The notes under the pieces were generated by a model, which made no database searches, was not told the DNA's origin, and was given only the letters and a program-made list of their open reading frames with translations. A DNA stretch of 64,000 bases from Pseudoblastomonas marina (GTDB lineage Bacteria > Pseudomonadota > Alphaproteobacteria > Sphingomonadales > Sphingomonadaceae): positions 2,446,427 through 2,510,426 of the forward strand of contig NZ_BMID01000001.1 in the NCBI RefSeq assembly GCF_014641655.1, read 5' to 3'. This document shows positions 28,234-37,578 of this stretch, one piece after another. Both the position numbers and the translations under genes were made by a program. Each line of letters opens with the position of its first letter. Positions within the stretch are counted from its first letter, which is position 1.

Positions 28234-29970
28234 ATGAATTATACCCCGCCCACCCAGGAACAGGTTTTCGCGATGCGCGTGTGCGCCGGGATCGAGGAGC
28301 TTGCGCAAAGCGAACGTTTCGAGGCGGCGACCCCCGACATGGTGGAGGCGATCGCCGAGGGGATTGGCCAGTTCGCGGCTGGCGAATGGGCGCCGCTCAA
28401 CCGGCCCGGCGACCTCGAGGGCGCGAAGCTCGAGAATGGCGTCGTTCGCCTGCCCCAAGGCTTCGAGGAAGCGTACGAGCACTATGTCGAGCAGGGCTGG
28501 AACGCGATCGACGGGCCGGTCGATTATGGCGGCCAGGCCCTGCCCTTCACGCTCTCGTGCAACGTGCTCGAGAATCTCGGTACCGCGAACATGGCGTTCA
28601 ACCTGCTGCCGATGCTGTCGGTCGGGGCGATCGAGGCGCTCGACGCGCACGGCTCGCAGGAACAGAAGGACCGTTACCTGCCCAAGCTGGTGGCCGGCGC
28701 ATGGTCGGGCACCATGAACCTGACCGAACCCCAGGCCGGCTCGGATCTCGGCGCGCTGCGCACCACCGCGCACCCGATCACTGACGGCGAACACGCCGGC
28801 AAGTGGCGCATCAGGGGCCAGAAGATCTACATCACCTGGGGTGACCACGAACTGGCCGAAAATATCGTCCACCTCGTGCTCGCGCGGACACCCGACGCGC
28901 CCGAAGGCAGCCGCGGCATCTCGATGTTCGTCGTCCCCAAATACCATGTGAAGGGCGATGGATCTCTGGGCGCGAGAAACGACCTGCGCGCGGTCAGTCT
29001 CGAGCATAAGCTCGGCATCCACGCCTCGCCCACCTGCGTGATGAGCTATGGCGACAACGATGAATGCGTCGGCGAGGTGGTCGGCGCGGAGAATCGCGGG
29101 CTCGCGGCGATGTTCACGATGATGAACAATGCGCGCATCAATGTCGGCAACCAGGGCGTCCAGATCGGTGAGCGCGCGCTGCAGCAGGCGACCGCTTACG
29201 CTGCCGAACGGATCCAGTCGGCGCGTGCGGGCGCGCCGGACAAGAAGCCGGTCGCGATCGTCGAGCATCCCGACGTGCGGCGCATGTTGCTGCGTATGCG
29301 CGCGTTGACCGAGGGCGTGCGCGCACTGCTCTATTACACCGCCGGGCAAGTCGATCGCGGCACGCTGGGCGACGCTGATGCGCAGGCGCGCGCCGACCTC
29401 TGCGTGCCGATGCTCAAGGCCTGGGGAACCGATGCCGGAGTCGAGATCGCCAGCCTCGGCGTGCAGGTCCATGGCGGAATGGGCTTCGTCGAGGAGACCG
29501 GCGCGGCACAACATTACCGCGATGCGCGGATCGCGCCGATCTACGAAGGTACCAACGGTATCCAGGCCGCCGACCTCGTCACCCGCAAGCTCGGCATGGC
29601 GAATGGCGAGGTGCTGTTCGCTCTGATGCAGCAGATCGCGAGCAAAGCTGGTGACGGATCGAACCTCGCCGATCTGGCCGAGGCCTGCGAAGCGACCGGC
29701 CGCTGGATGGCGAGCGAAGCGAGCCTCGACGATCGCCTCGCAGGGAGCGTGCCCTTCACCGAGATGTGCGCGATCGCGGTGGCCGGGTGGCAATTGCTGC
29801 GTCAGCGCGAGGCATTGGAGGGGGACGACACCGCTTTCGCCGCGCGCAAACGGGCGACCGTGCGTTTCTTCCTCGACCGGATCGTACCCGAGGCGCGCGG
29901 GCTCAAGGCATCGGCGCAGGCCGGGGCGGAAGGGCTCTATGCCATCCCCACCGAGACGCTGCTCGCCTAG
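28234..29970 (+). CDS. Acyl-CoA dehydrogenase with C-terminal extension (DmdC-like length)
   Basis: This 578-residue FAD enzyme oxidises an acyl-CoA thioester at the alpha-beta position. The FAD/substrate motifs MNLTEPQAGSDLG and KIYITWGDHE are present, and the base glutamate lies in IYEGTNGIQ as in medium-chain enzymes. A C-terminal extra domain of about 120 residues puts it in the group often labelled DmdC or FadE-like. The true substrate is unclear: straight-chain acyl-CoA or methylmercaptopropionyl-CoA. AAGGA precedes the ATG at 28234. Confidence 0.87.
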   Translation: MNYTPPTQEQVFAMRVCAGIEELAQSERFEAATPDMVEAIAEGIGQFAAGEWAPLNRPGDLEGAKLENGVVRLPQGFEEAYEHYVEQGWNAIDGPVDYGGQALPFTLSCNVLENLGTANMAFNLLPMLSVGAIEALDAHGSQEQKDRYLPKLVAGAWSGTMNLTEPQAGSDLGALRTTAHPITDGEHAGKWRIRGQKIYITWGDHELAENIVHLVLARTPDAPEGSRGISMFVVPKYHVKGDGSLGARNDLRAVSLEHKLGIHASPTCVMSYGDNDECVGEVVGAENRGLAAMFTMMNNARINVGNQGVQIGERALQQATAYAAERIQSARAGAPDKKPVAIVEHPDVRRMLLRMRALTEGVRALLYYTAGQVDRGTLGDADAQARADLCVPMLKAWGTDAGVEIASLGVQVHGGMGFVEETGAAQHYRDARIAPIYEGTNGIQAADLVTRKLGMANGEVLFALMQQIASKAGDGSNLADLAEACEATGRWMASEASLDDRLAGSVPFTEMCAIAVAGWQLLRQREALEGDDTAFAARKRATVRFFLDRIVPEARGLKASAQAGAEGLYAIPTETLLA

Positions 29971-31427
29971 TTCTTCGGCGCGGCGCGCACCGCATCCTGC
30001 CGGATTCCATCGGACTGGAACGTGGCCGAGCTGCCGCGCAGGCTGCGCGTGGGCGTGGTCGCGCGCTTGAGCGGCTCGACCGTCGGCGACGGCTCGGCCG
30101 ACGGCGAAATTACCCGCCAGACGATACCTGCCGTGTCGTCGGTCACCAGCAGGCCGCCATTGGCGTCAATCGCAACCCAGGTCGGACGGCCATAGGTTTT
30201 CCCGTCCCCCGTCAGGAACCCGGTGAGGATTTCGAGCGGCTTGCCCAGAGGGTTGCCGCGCTCGTCGAACGGCACGAAGACCACGTCGTACCCGGCGGGC
30301 GGCTTGCGGTTCCACGAGCCGTGGCGCGCGACGAAAGCGCCGTTGGCATAGCGGGAGCCCAGCCGCTCCCCGCCGCGCGCGAAAACCATTCCCAGCGGGG
30401 CGGTGTGCGCGCCGAGCGCGTATTCGGGCTTGCGGGTGTACTCGGCGAGAAAACGCGGCCGCGGCGCGTCGACGCGGGAATCGACATTGTCGCCCCAATA
30501 GAGCCACGGCCAACCATACTGCGCGCCCACCGGGACGTTGGTGAGATAATCGGGCACGAGATCGCCGCCGAGCATGTCGCGCTCGTTGACCACGGTCCAC
30601 ATTTCGCCCGAGGCCGGGTTCCAATCCATCCCGTTAGGGTTGCGCAGGCCACCGGCCCACATGCGCTGGCGGTTGGTCTCCAGATTGTACTCCCAGATCG
30701 TCGCGCGGCCCTCTTCGACCTCCATCCCGTTCTCGCCGATGTTCGAGGCCGAGCCGACCGCGACATAGACCTTCGACCCGTCGGGCGAGAGCAGCACGTT
30801 GCGCATCCAGTGATTGCCCGCGGCGGGCAGGTCCATCAGCTTGGTCGGCTCCTCGGTGATTTCGGTCGCGCCTTCGGGCATCGGGAAGGCGAGCAGTTCG
30901 TCATGGTTGGCGACGAACAGCACGCCGTCGCGCCACGCCATGCCGGAAGGTGAATCGAGCCCTTCGGTGAGCAGGGTAGACTTCGCTTCGGCCACCCCGT
31001 CGCCATCGGCATCGCGCAACAGGCTGATGCGGTTCGCGCTCGGCACCGCCGCGCCCGCACGACTGAACAGCAGCTTGGCGATGAAACCCTCGATCCCGCC
31101 CATCTCGCGCGGCGGCGAACTGGTCTCGGCGACCAGCACGTCGCCATTGGGGAGCACGATCATCGTGCGCGGATGGTCGAGGCCGACCGCGAAGCGCTGG
31201 ACCGTCAGCCCCTCGGCCGCTTCGGGCGTCGCATCGTCGGGCCAGCCCACCGGTTCGGCAATGGCGACGGTGGGAAAGCGCTCGGCTTCGGGTTCGGCGA
31301 TGGTTGGGTCGGTGCCTTCTGTCGCCTCGGTCGAAAGATCGGCGGGATTGCCGCGATAGAGATACGCGCCGAAGGCGACGAGGATCAGTAGGATGACGAG
31401 CAGGCCGATGCCGATTTTCTTGAGCAT
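29967..31427 (-). CDS. PQQ-dependent sugar dehydrogenase-like protein, membrane-anchored
   Basis: The 486-residue protein has an N-terminal membrane anchor (residues 3-23, KIGIGLLVILLILVAF) and a six-bladed beta-propeller of the glucose/sorbosone dehydrogenase family. Blade motifs such as LPNGDVLVAE, DGDGVAE, LRNPNGMDWNPASGE and NERDMLGGDLVPDY are typical. The reaction would be aldose or aldehyde oxidation in the periplasm with PQQ; PQQ use is inferred from the family only. The ATG at 31427 is chosen because the anchor begins there. The stop overlaps the neighbouring stop by four bases. Confidence 0.82.
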   Translation of the reverse strand: MLKKIGIGLLVILLILVAFGAYLYRGNPADLSTEATEGTDPTIAEPEAERFPTVAIAEPVGWPDDATPEAAEGLTVQRFAVGLDHPRTMIVLPNGDVLVAETSSPPREMGGIEGFIAKLLFSRAGAAVPSANRISLLRDADGDGVAEAKSTLLTEGLDSPSGMAWRDGVLFVANHDELLAFPMPEGATEITEEPTKLMDLPAAGNHWMRNVLLSPDGSKVYVAVGSASNIGENGMEVEEGRATIWEYNLETNRQRMWAGGLRNPNGMDWNPASGEMWTVVNERDMLGGDLVPDYLTNVPVGAQYGWPWLYWGDNVDSRVDAPRPRFLAEYTRKPEYALGAHTAPLGMVFARGGERLGSRYANGAFVARHGSWNRKPPAGYDVVFVPFDERGNPLGKPLEILTGFLTGDGKTYGRPTWVAIDANGGLLVTDDTAGIVWRVISPSAEPSPTVEPLKRATTPTRSLRGSSATFQSDGIRQDAVRAAPKN

Positions 31428-31488
31428 GGGACAGGGATAATCAGCCCGCCCCTTGGCGGCAACGAAAACCGCACCTACCTCCCGCCCC

Positions 31489-31983
31489 ATGTACGATTTC
31501 CAGACCGATCCCGATGCGCCCAAGGCGGTGCTCTACGACGACCTGCTGTCGGCCGCGAAAGCGCTGGTGGCGGGCGAGCCCGACCCGGTCGCCAACATGG
31601 CCAATGTCGCGGCGCTGCTGTGGCAGTTCCTGCCGGATGTGAACTGGACCGGTTTCTACCGCATGGTCGGAGGCGATGGTCGGCGCGAGCTCGTGCTCGG
31701 CCCGTTCGTCGGCAAGCCGGCCTGTATCCGGATTCCGGTCGGCCAGGGGGTCTGCGGCGCAGCGGCCGAAAGTCGCGCGACGCAACTTGTTGCCGACGTC
31801 CACGCCTTTCCCGGACACATCGCTTGCGACGGCGAGACCAAGTCAGAGCTGGTCGTGCCGGTTGTCCGGGGTGGCGAAGTCATCGCCGTGATCGATCTCG
31901 ACAGCCCGAGCCCGGCGCGCTTCGACGACGAAGACCGCGCGGGAATCGAGCGTCTCGCCGCGATACTGGCGGACGCGATCTAA
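31489..31983 (+). CDS. msrC: Free methionine-(R)-sulfoxide reductase (GAF domain)
   Basis: fRMsr repairs free methionine-R-sulfoxide with thioredoxin. The 164-residue protein is a single GAF domain holding the three family cysteines, in ACIRIP, GVCGAAA and IACDGE, and the NWTGFYR start motif. The ATG at 31489 fits the family N-terminus (MYDFQ). It is divergent from the sugar-dehydrogenase-like gene by 61 nt and convergent with the acyl-CoA dehydrogenase at 32003. Confidence 0.92.
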   Translation: MYDFQTDPDAPKAVLYDDLLSAAKALVAGEPDPVANMANVAALLWQFLPDVNWTGFYRMVGGDGRRELVLGPFVGKPACIRIPVGQGVCGAAAESRATQLVADVHAFPGHIACDGETKSELVVPVVRGGEVIAVIDLDSPSPARFDDEDRAGIERLAAILADAI

Positions 31984-32002
31984 ATCATTTGCGCCAGGGC
32001 GC

Positions 32003-33157
32003 TCAGAGGCCCCGTCCGATCAACTCCTTCATGATCTCGTTGGTGCCTCCGAAGATCCGCGTCACGCGCGCGCTGCGCCATGCACGGGCGATCGGATATT
32101 CGTTCATGTAGCCGGCGCCACCGTGTAGCTGCAGGCACTTGTCGACGATCTCCCATTGCAGCTCGGTGTGCCACAGCTTGGCCGCAGCGCCCTCTTCGGG
32201 TGTCAGTTCCTTCTTCAGGTGGCGCGCCAGCGCCCAGTCGAGATGTGCCCAGCCGACCTGTAGCTTGGTCTTGATGTCGGCCAGCGTGAAACGGGTGTTC
32301 TGGAAATTTAGCACCGGCTTGCCGAACGCCTTGCGCTCGCGGACGAACTCGACCGTGTCGTCGAACACCCGCTGCGAGGCCGCCTGCGCGCTGATCGCGA
32401 TCGACAGGCGTTCCTGCGGCAGTTCGCTCATCAGGTAGATGAAGCCCTTGCCTTCCTCGCCCAGGCAATTGGTGATCGGAACGCGCACGTCGTTGAAGAA
32501 CAGTTCCGAGGTGTCGGCCTCGTCCATCCCGATCTTGTCGAGATTGCGCCCGCGCTCGAAGCCTTCGCGATCAGCCTCGACAAGGATGATGCTGACACCC
32601 TTCCAGCCGGGCTCGGCATCAGGGTCGGTCTTGGCGCAGACGAGCACGAGGTCGGCGTTCTGGCCATTCGTGATGTAGGTTTTCGAGCCGTTGACGACGT
32701 AGTGATTGCCGTCCTTCTTCGCGGTGGTGGTGATGGCCTGCAGGTCGGAGCCGACGCCGGGCTCGGTCATCGCGATCGCGGTGATGGTTTCGCCCGAAAC
32801 CATCCGCGGGAGCCACTTCTTCTTCTGCTCTTCGGAGCCGTAGGCGATCAGGTAGTTGCAGACGATGTCCGACTGGAGCGAGAAACCGGTGGCCGCGCCA
32901 CCGGTGTAGGAGCCTTCCTCGTCGACGATCGCGTTGTAGCCGAAATCGAGCCCCAGTCCGCCATATTCTTCCGGAACGGTCGGGCACAGCATGCCGAGTT
33001 CGCCCGCCTTGGGCCAGATTTCTCGCGGGACGATCTTGTCCTTTGCCCATTGCGCGCGATTGGGCGCGATTTCCTCTTTCATGAAGCGGCGGACGGTCTC
33101 GCGGAACGCCTCGTGGTCTTCATTGTAGGCGGTGCGGGGAATCTGGTCGATCGACAT
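32003..33157 (-). CDS. Acyl-CoA dehydrogenase, long-chain (LCAD-like) type
   Basis: This 384-residue FAD flavoenzyme has standard acyl-CoA dehydrogenase domains: ITAIAMTEPGVGSDL, VNGSKTYITNG and the C-terminal QLHGGAGYMNEYPIARAWR. Where medium-chain enzymes have the base in IYEGT it has IFGGTNEIMKE, as in mammalian long-chain dehydrogenase, whose catalytic glutamate is elsewhere. Its substrate is thus likely long- or branched-chain acyl-CoA. GGAGAG precedes the ATG at 33157. A perfect 18-bp palindrome upstream may bind a fatty-acid regulator. Confidence 0.87.
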   Translation of the reverse strand: MSIDQIPRTAYNEDHEAFRETVRRFMKEEIAPNRAQWAKDKIVPREIWPKAGELGMLCPTVPEEYGGLGLDFGYNAIVDEEGSYTGGAATGFSLQSDIVCNYLIAYGSEEQKKKWLPRMVSGETITAIAMTEPGVGSDLQAITTTAKKDGNHYVVNGSKTYITNGQNADLVLVCAKTDPDAEPGWKGVSIILVEADREGFERGRNLDKIGMDEADTSELFFNDVRVPITNCLGEEGKGFIYLMSELPQERLSIAISAQAASQRVFDDTVEFVRERKAFGKPVLNFQNTRFTLADIKTKLQVGWAHLDWALARHLKKELTPEEGAAAKLWHTELQWEIVDKCLQLHGGAGYMNEYPIARAWRSARVTRIFGGTNEIMKELIGRGL

Positions 33158-33218
33158 GGCTCTCTCCACTTGTTTGCGGAGCGTTATGCCGCGACCACCC
33201 GACCCTTCCAAGCGATAA

Positions 33219-33236
33219 TTTAATCGCTCGATTAAA
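33219..33236. promoter_or_regulatory. AT-rich palindrome, candidate operator
   Basis: TTTAATCG and CGATTAAA are perfect inverted repeats separated by CT. The wider region 33212-33240 is an imperfect inverted repeat flanked by GCGAT and ATCGC. It sits 62 nt upstream of the acyl-CoA dehydrogenase gene, as expected for a TetR-type operator. Confidence 0.5.
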
Positions 33237-33285
33237 TCGCCGTGCGGGAAGTTGCGCAGCGCAACTCTTCGCCGCGACGGCGGCG

Positions 33286-34263
33286 CTAGATTTCGCCGCC
33301 GGTCAGGCGTTGGCAGAGCGTATCGAGCTGATCTAGCGTCGAATAGCGGATCGAGAGGGTGCCGCTCTTGGGGTCGCGATCGGCCGAGATCTTGACCTTC
33401 ATGCCGAGGAATTCCTCCAGGTGTTTCTCGACAGTGCGGATATCCGAATCGGGGCCCGCTGCGCCCTTGTATTCTTTGGGCGCTTTCTGCTCGGCACCGT
33501 CGCCCTCACGCTCACGGCGGACGGCCTTTTCGACATCGCGTACCGACATACCTTTCGCGATCGCCTTCTTGGCGAGCGCCTCGGCCCCGTCGAAACCGAT
33601 CAGCGCTCGGGCGTGGCCCATGCTGAGCTTTTCCTCGGCCAGTGCATCGAGCACCTTTTCGGGAAGAGCGAGCAGGCGCTGGAAATTGGCGACGTGGCTG
33701 CGCGACTTGTCGACCAGCTGCGCGATCTCGGCCTGCGTCATGTCCTCGTCATCGGCGAGACGCTGGTAAGCGCGCGCCTCGTCGACCGGGTTGAGGTCTT
33801 CGCGCTGCAGGTTTTCGATCAGCGCCAACGCGGTCACTTCGCGTTCGCTCAAATCCCGAATTAACGCAGGAATTTCATGAAGTTGGGCCTTTTGAGCCGC
33901 ACGCCAACGGCGTTCGCCCGCGACCAGGCGATACTTGCGCGGTCCCTCGCGGGTCACGATCACCGGCTGGATCACCCCGCGCGCGCCGATCGAGGCTGCG
34001 AGCTCGCCGAGGGCTTCGTCGTCGAAATGCTTGCGCGGCTGGTCCGGATGCGGCGCGATCTGGGAGATCGGGAGGCTTGCCAGCCCCTCGCCTTCAGGCA
34101 CCGAGGTGCCCGACGAAACGACCGGTGCTTCCTCACCCGCACCCTCGTTCGCAGCGGCAGGCTTGACCGCCTGCTCGCGCTTGGTCTCGCCGATCAGCGC
34201 GCCGAGCCCGCGCCCCAGTGCCTGGCGCTTCTTCGGGGCGGCCTTGGCTTTCGAATCGCTCAT
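33286..34263 (-). CDS. parB: Chromosome partition protein ParB
   Basis: ParB is a CTP-dependent DNA clamp that loads at parS and spreads to segregate the origin. The 325-residue protein has the CTP-binding domain with GERRWRAAQ and ENLQREDLNPVDEA, the helix-turn-helix region MTQAEIAQLVDKSRSHVANFQRLL, and the C-terminal dimerisation domain. The N-terminal QALGRGLGALI is the ParA-stimulating segment. The ATG at 34263 overlaps the parA stop (ATGA). Matching parS sites lie just upstream in rsmG and mnmG. Confidence 0.97.
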   Translation of the reverse strand: MSDSKAKAAPKKRQALGRGLGALIGETKREQAVKPAAANEGAGEEAPVVSSGTSVPEGEGLASLPISQIAPHPDQPRKHFDDEALGELAASIGARGVIQPVIVTREGPRKYRLVAGERRWRAAQKAQLHEIPALIRDLSEREVTALALIENLQREDLNPVDEARAYQRLADDEDMTQAEIAQLVDKSRSHVANFQRLLALPEKVLDALAEEKLSMGHARALIGFDGAEALAKKAIAKGMSVRDVEKAVRREREGDGAEQKAPKEYKGAAGPDSDIRTVEKHLEEFLGMKVKISADRDPKSGTLSIRYSTLDQLDTLCQRLTGGEI

Positions 34264-35036
34264 GCGGCTTTCCTCTTCTCGGGCAGGCGACCGATCAGCT
34301 CGCGCGCCAGCGACATATAGGCGCGGCTGCCCGGACAGTTCTGGTCGTAGACGAGTGCCGGCAGACCGTGGCTTGGCGCCTCGGACAGACGGACATTGCG
34401 AGGGACGACCGTGTCGAAAACGAGAGGGCCCAAGCATTCGCGCACGTCGTCGGAGACCTGGTCGGTCAGGCGATTACGGCGATCGAACATCGTCAGCGCG
34501 ATCCCGATGATACCAAGATCGGGGTTGAGGTGGCCCTGCACCTGCTCGACCGTCTGCAGGAGCTGGCTGAGGCCCTCGAGCGCGAAGAATTCGCATTGCA
34601 GCGGCACCAAGAGCGTATCGGCGGCAGTCAACGCATTGAGCGTCAACAGCCCGAGCGATGGCGGACAGTCGATGAACACGATCTCGTGACGCGGCGCTTC
34701 GGAAATCGCCTCACGCAGCCGGGTATTGCGGTTCGACATTTCGGCGAGCTGGATTTCGGCCCCCGAGAGATCCTGCGTCGCGGGTAGCACATCGAGCCCA
34801 GGGATCGAGCTCTTGACCACGCAATCCTCGACCGAGGCGCCCTCGATCAGGAGGTCGTAGGTCGACATGTCGCGCCGCTGGCTCGGAATTCCAAGTCCGG
34901 TCGAGGCGTTGCCCTGCGGGTCAAGGTCGATCAGCAGGGATTTCCACCCGATCGCGGCCATCGCCGTCGCCATGTTGATTGCGGTCGTGGTCTTGCCGAC
35001 ACCGCCCTTCTGGTTCGCCACAGCTATCGTGATCAA
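34260..35036 (-). CDS. parA: Chromosome partition ATPase ParA
   Basis: ParA is the Walker-type ATPase whose nucleoid-bound gradient moves ParB-parS complexes. The deviant Walker A is in NQKGGVGKTTTAIN (about residues 8-21), followed by LLIDLDPQGNAS and VFIDCPPSLG. The start is the TTG at 35036, giving 258 residues; it overlaps the rsmG stop in TTGA and is preceded by AGGGG. A much longer upstream reading frame is only the shadow of rsmG. Confidence 0.96.
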   Translation of the reverse strand: MITIAVANQKGGVGKTTTAINMATAMAAIGWKSLLIDLDPQGNASTGLGIPSQRRDMSTYDLLIEGASVEDCVVKSSIPGLDVLPATQDLSGAEIQLAEMSNRNTRLREAISEAPRHEIVFIDCPPSLGLLTLNALTAADTLLVPLQCEFFALEGLSQLLQTVEQVQGHLNPDLGIIGIALTMFDRRNRLTDQVSDDVRECLGPLVFDTVVPRNVRLSEAPSHGLPALVYDQNCPGSRAYMSLARELIGRLPEKRKAA

Positions 35037-35674
35037 GACCGTTTCCCCTTCTTGCGACCGAACAGGCGGCCGCAGATGATACCCGCGTCTGCGTCTGTGA
35101 GCGACTGTTCCACGTGGAACATGTGATCCCATCCGCGAAGTTCTTCCAGTTCCTGCGCCGCCGACCGCCCCTTGGGCAACCGCCACTCGGTATCCCGTGT
35201 GGAAAAGCGCGTGGACAGATCGAGCAGCTTGGGCAGCGGAGCGAAGGCGCGGGCGGAAATTGCGCCGTATTCTGCGGTCTTCACGTCTTGCAAACGGCTG
35301 TGGACGATTTTGCAATTTTCGAGGTCAAGTTCGCCGACGACGCGCGCCAGATAGTCGGTCCGGAGCGCACGTGATTCGACGCAGGTCACCGCAATATCGG
35401 GCCGTGCGATCGCGAGCGCTACACCCGGAAAGCCGGCGCCAGTACCGAGGTCGAGCCAAGTCGATGTTTCACGTGGAACATCTCGGAGGAGCTGCAGGCT
35501 ATCGACAAAATGGCGGACCCAGACTTCGTCGAGGGTCCTGGCCGACACGAGGTTCTGCTTCTCGCACTCATGACGCAAGATGACCTCGAAGCACTCAAGG
35601 CGTCCGATCGTATCGGGATCGAACCCGTCATGTGCCCCGATCCACTCTCTTGCCTGTGTTTCGTCGACGATCAT
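35033..35674 (-). CDS. rsmG: 16S rRNA (guanine527-N7)-methyltransferase RsmG
   Basis: RsmG (GidB) makes m7G527 in 16S rRNA with S-adenosylmethionine. The 213-residue protein has the binding motif [17 protein letters not shown] (about residues 68-84) and later [14 protein letters not shown] and [11 protein letters not shown]. Its start overlaps the mnmG stop and its end overlaps parA, so it lies within the mnmG-rsmG-parA-parB operon. Two parS palindromes lie inside the reading frame, one encoded as the peptide FHVEQ. Confidence 0.96.
   Translation of the reverse strand: MIVDETQAREWIGAHDGFDPDTIGRLECFEVILRHECEKQNLVSARTLDEVWVRHFVDSLQLLRDVPRETSTWLDLGTGAGFPGVALAIARPDIAVTCVESRALRTDYLARVVGELDLENCKIVHSRLQDVKTAEYGAISARAFAPLPKLLDLSTRFSTRDTEWRLPKGRSAAQELEELRGWDHMFHVEQSLTDADAGIICGRLFGRKKGKRS
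35106..35121. other. parS site A, perfect palindrome
   Basis: TGTTCCACGTGGAACA is a perfect 16-bp palindrome within two symmetric changes of the bacterial parS consensus TGTTTCACGTGAAACA. It lies inside rsmG, 843 bp from parB. Confidence 0.85.
35465..35480. other. parS site B
   Basis: TGTTTCACGTGGAACA matches the parS consensus at 15 of 16 positions. It lies inside rsmG. Confidence 0.85.
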
Positions 35675-37518
35675 GCCGCGCGACGCTTCGCATGCACCAA
35701 CAGCGCCGCCAGTGCAGCCGGGGTGACCCCGGGGACCCTTGCTGCGGCAGCAAGTGTTGGGGGGCGGGCATCGGTTAGCCTTTCGACCATTTCACGTGAA
35801 AGACCCGGCACCGAGGCAAAAGGAAAATCGTCGTCGAGCGAGAGCCCCTCCGAAGCACGCAAATCGCGCAGTTCGGCTTCCTGGCGCGCGAGATAGGGCG
35901 CATAAACCGCGTCCTCGACGATCTCATCCTCAAGCGCAGGCTCGATTTCCGGAAAGCTGCCCAGATCGCGCAGATCGGTGATCCCGACGCCGTTGAAGCG
36001 CAGCCATTCGCGCGCGGTGAGCTTGCCGGTGTCGGCACGCACCGGGAGGCCGGCTTCGGCGATCTCTTTCGAGGCGAGCACCTGGTCCAGCGATTCCTCG
36101 AACGCAGCGCGCCGTCCCTCGCGAGCCTCGAACCAATTTCGGCGCTCGTCAGATACGCACCCATTCTTGATCGCGAGGGGCGTCAGGCGCGCGGAGGCGT
36201 TGTTGGCACGCAGTCGCAACCGGTACTCGGCGCGTGAAGTGAGCATGCGATAGGGTTCGCTCACCCCGTGCAACGTCAGATCGTCGACCATTACCGCCAT
36301 ATAGGAATTCGCGCGATCAAGCCCGACGGGTGCGCGATCGCGCACTGCGTTTGCGGCGTTCATGCCTGCGATCAATCCCTGGGCCGCCGCCTCCTCGTAT
36401 CCGGTCGTGCCGTTGATCTGTCCGGCGCAATAGAGCCCCGGAACGTCCTTGAGCTCGAGCGTCGGGCGTAGAGCCCGCGGGTCGATATGGACGTACTCGA
36501 CCGCATAGCCGGGCACTTCCATTACCACGCGCTCTAACCCCTCCACCGAGCGCAGCATGTCGAACTGGACATCGGTCGGCAGCGAGGTGCTGATGCCGTT
36601 GGGATAGACCAGGTGGGTCGACAGCCCCTCCGGTTCGAGGAAGACCTGGTGCCCGTCGCGATCGGCGAAGCGGTGGATCTTGTCCTCGATTGACGGGCAA
36701 TAACGCGGGCCCTGCGCGCCGAGCGAACCCGAGAAGATCGGCGATCGATCTAGATTGGCGCGGATAATGTCATGCGACCGCTCGTTGGTGCGCGTGATCG
36801 CACAGAAGATCTGCGGGTTTGCGCGCGCTTCGGTCAGCGGCGACATCGTCCAGAACTCGTTGTCCGACGGCTGTTCGACCAGGCGGCTCCAATCGATCGT
36901 CCGCCCGTCGAGCCGCGGCGGGGTACCCGTTTTCATGCGTGACAACGGGATCTCGATGTCCTTCAACTGGTCGGCGAGCCGGATCGCCGCCGCTTCACCG
37001 ATCCGACCGCCTTCGTGCACCTCCTCGCCGCGATAGAGCTTGCCGCCGAGGAAGGTGCCGGTGCACAGGATCACCGCCCTGCCCTCGAGACCGGTTCCGT
37101 CCGCCAGTTCGATGCCCGATACACGATGACCGTCGAAGCGCAGCGCGGCCGCTTCTCCCTCGACGATCGTGAGGTCGCCCTGTTCGTGCATCATCCGCTG
37201 GATCGCCATGCGGAACAGCGAGCGGTCGGCCTGAACCCGCGGACCTTGCACCGCGCTCCCCTTCGATCGGTTGAGCATGCGGTAATGGACTGCGCCGGCA
37301 TCGGCCGCGCGCCCGATCAACCCGTCGAACGCATCGACCTCGCGCACGAGGTGTCCCTTGCCGAGCCCGCCGATCGCCGGGTTGCAACTCATCGCACCGA
37401 TGCTCTCGCGCTCGAAATTGACCAGCGCGACACGCAGGCCCATCCGGGCCGCGACGGCAGAAGCCTCGCAGCCGGCATGGCCGCCGCCGATCACGATGAT
37501 GTCGAACTGGGTGTTCAT
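35671..37518 (-). CDS. mnmG: tRNA uridine-5-carboxymethylaminomethyl(34) synthesis enzyme MnmG
   Basis: MnmG (GidA) works with MnmE to add a carboxymethylaminomethyl group to U34 of certain tRNAs, using FAD and methylene-tetrahydrofolate. The 615-residue protein has the FAD motif [12 protein letters not shown] at the N-terminus, [19 protein letters not shown] and the conserved [10 protein letters not shown] region. The helical C-terminal domain is complete. The ATG at 37518 is 60 nt downstream of mnmE. A degenerate parS-like site lies within its 3' region. Confidence 0.97.
   Translation of the reverse strand: MNTQFDIIVIGGGHAGCEASAVAARMGLRVALVNFERESIGAMSCNPAIGGLGKGHLVREVDAFDGLIGRAADAGAVHYRMLNRSKGSAVQGPRVQADRSLFRMAIQRMMHEQGDLTIVEGEAAALRFDGHRVSGIELADGTGLEGRAVILCTGTFLGGKLYRGEEVHEGGRIGEAAAIRLADQLKDIEIPLSRMKTGTPPRLDGRTIDWSRLVEQPSDNEFWTMSPLTEARANPQIFCAITRTNERSHDIIRANLDRSPIFSGSLGAQGPRYCPSIEDKIHRFADRDGHQVFLEPEGLSTHLVYPNGISTSLPTDVQFDMLRSVEGLERVVMEVPGYAVEYVHIDPRALRPTLELKDVPGLYCAGQINGTTGYEEAAAQGLIAGMNAANAVRDRAPVGLDRANSYMAVMVDDLTLHGVSEPYRMLTSRAEYRLRLRANNASARLTPLAIKNGCVSDERRNWFEAREGRRAAFEESLDQVLASKEIAEAGLPVRADTGKLTAREWLRFNGVGITDLRDLGSFPEIEPALEDEIVEDAVYAPYLARQEAELRDLRASEGLSLDDDFPFASVPGLSREMVERLTDARPPTLAAAARVPGVTPAALAALLVHAKRRAA
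35788..35803. other. Degenerate parS-like site C
   Basis: CATTTCACGTGAAAGA keeps the core TTTCACGTGAAA and matches the consensus at 13 of 16 positions. It lies inside mnmG and may be a weak ParB-binding site. Confidence 0.45.
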
Positions 37519-37562
37519 GGCTCGCGCGAGATAGTCGCCCGCCCCGCTTAAATCAAAGGTGA

Positions 37563-37578
37563 TGTTCCACGTGGAACA
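37563..37578. other. parS site D, perfect intergenic palindrome
   Basis: TGTTCCACGTGGAACA, identical to site A, lies in the mnmE-mnmG gap, immediately beside the mnmE stop codon. Confidence 0.85.

Noticed and set aside
28141-29793. 550-codon frame antisense to the acyl-CoA dehydrogenase
   Set aside because: Typical shadow frame of a GC-rich gene; no start signal or domain.
35037-35315. N-terminal extension of ParA of 93 codons
   Set aside because: It overlaps rsmG, is Arg-rich and unlike any ParA; the TTG at 35036 gives the normal N-terminus.
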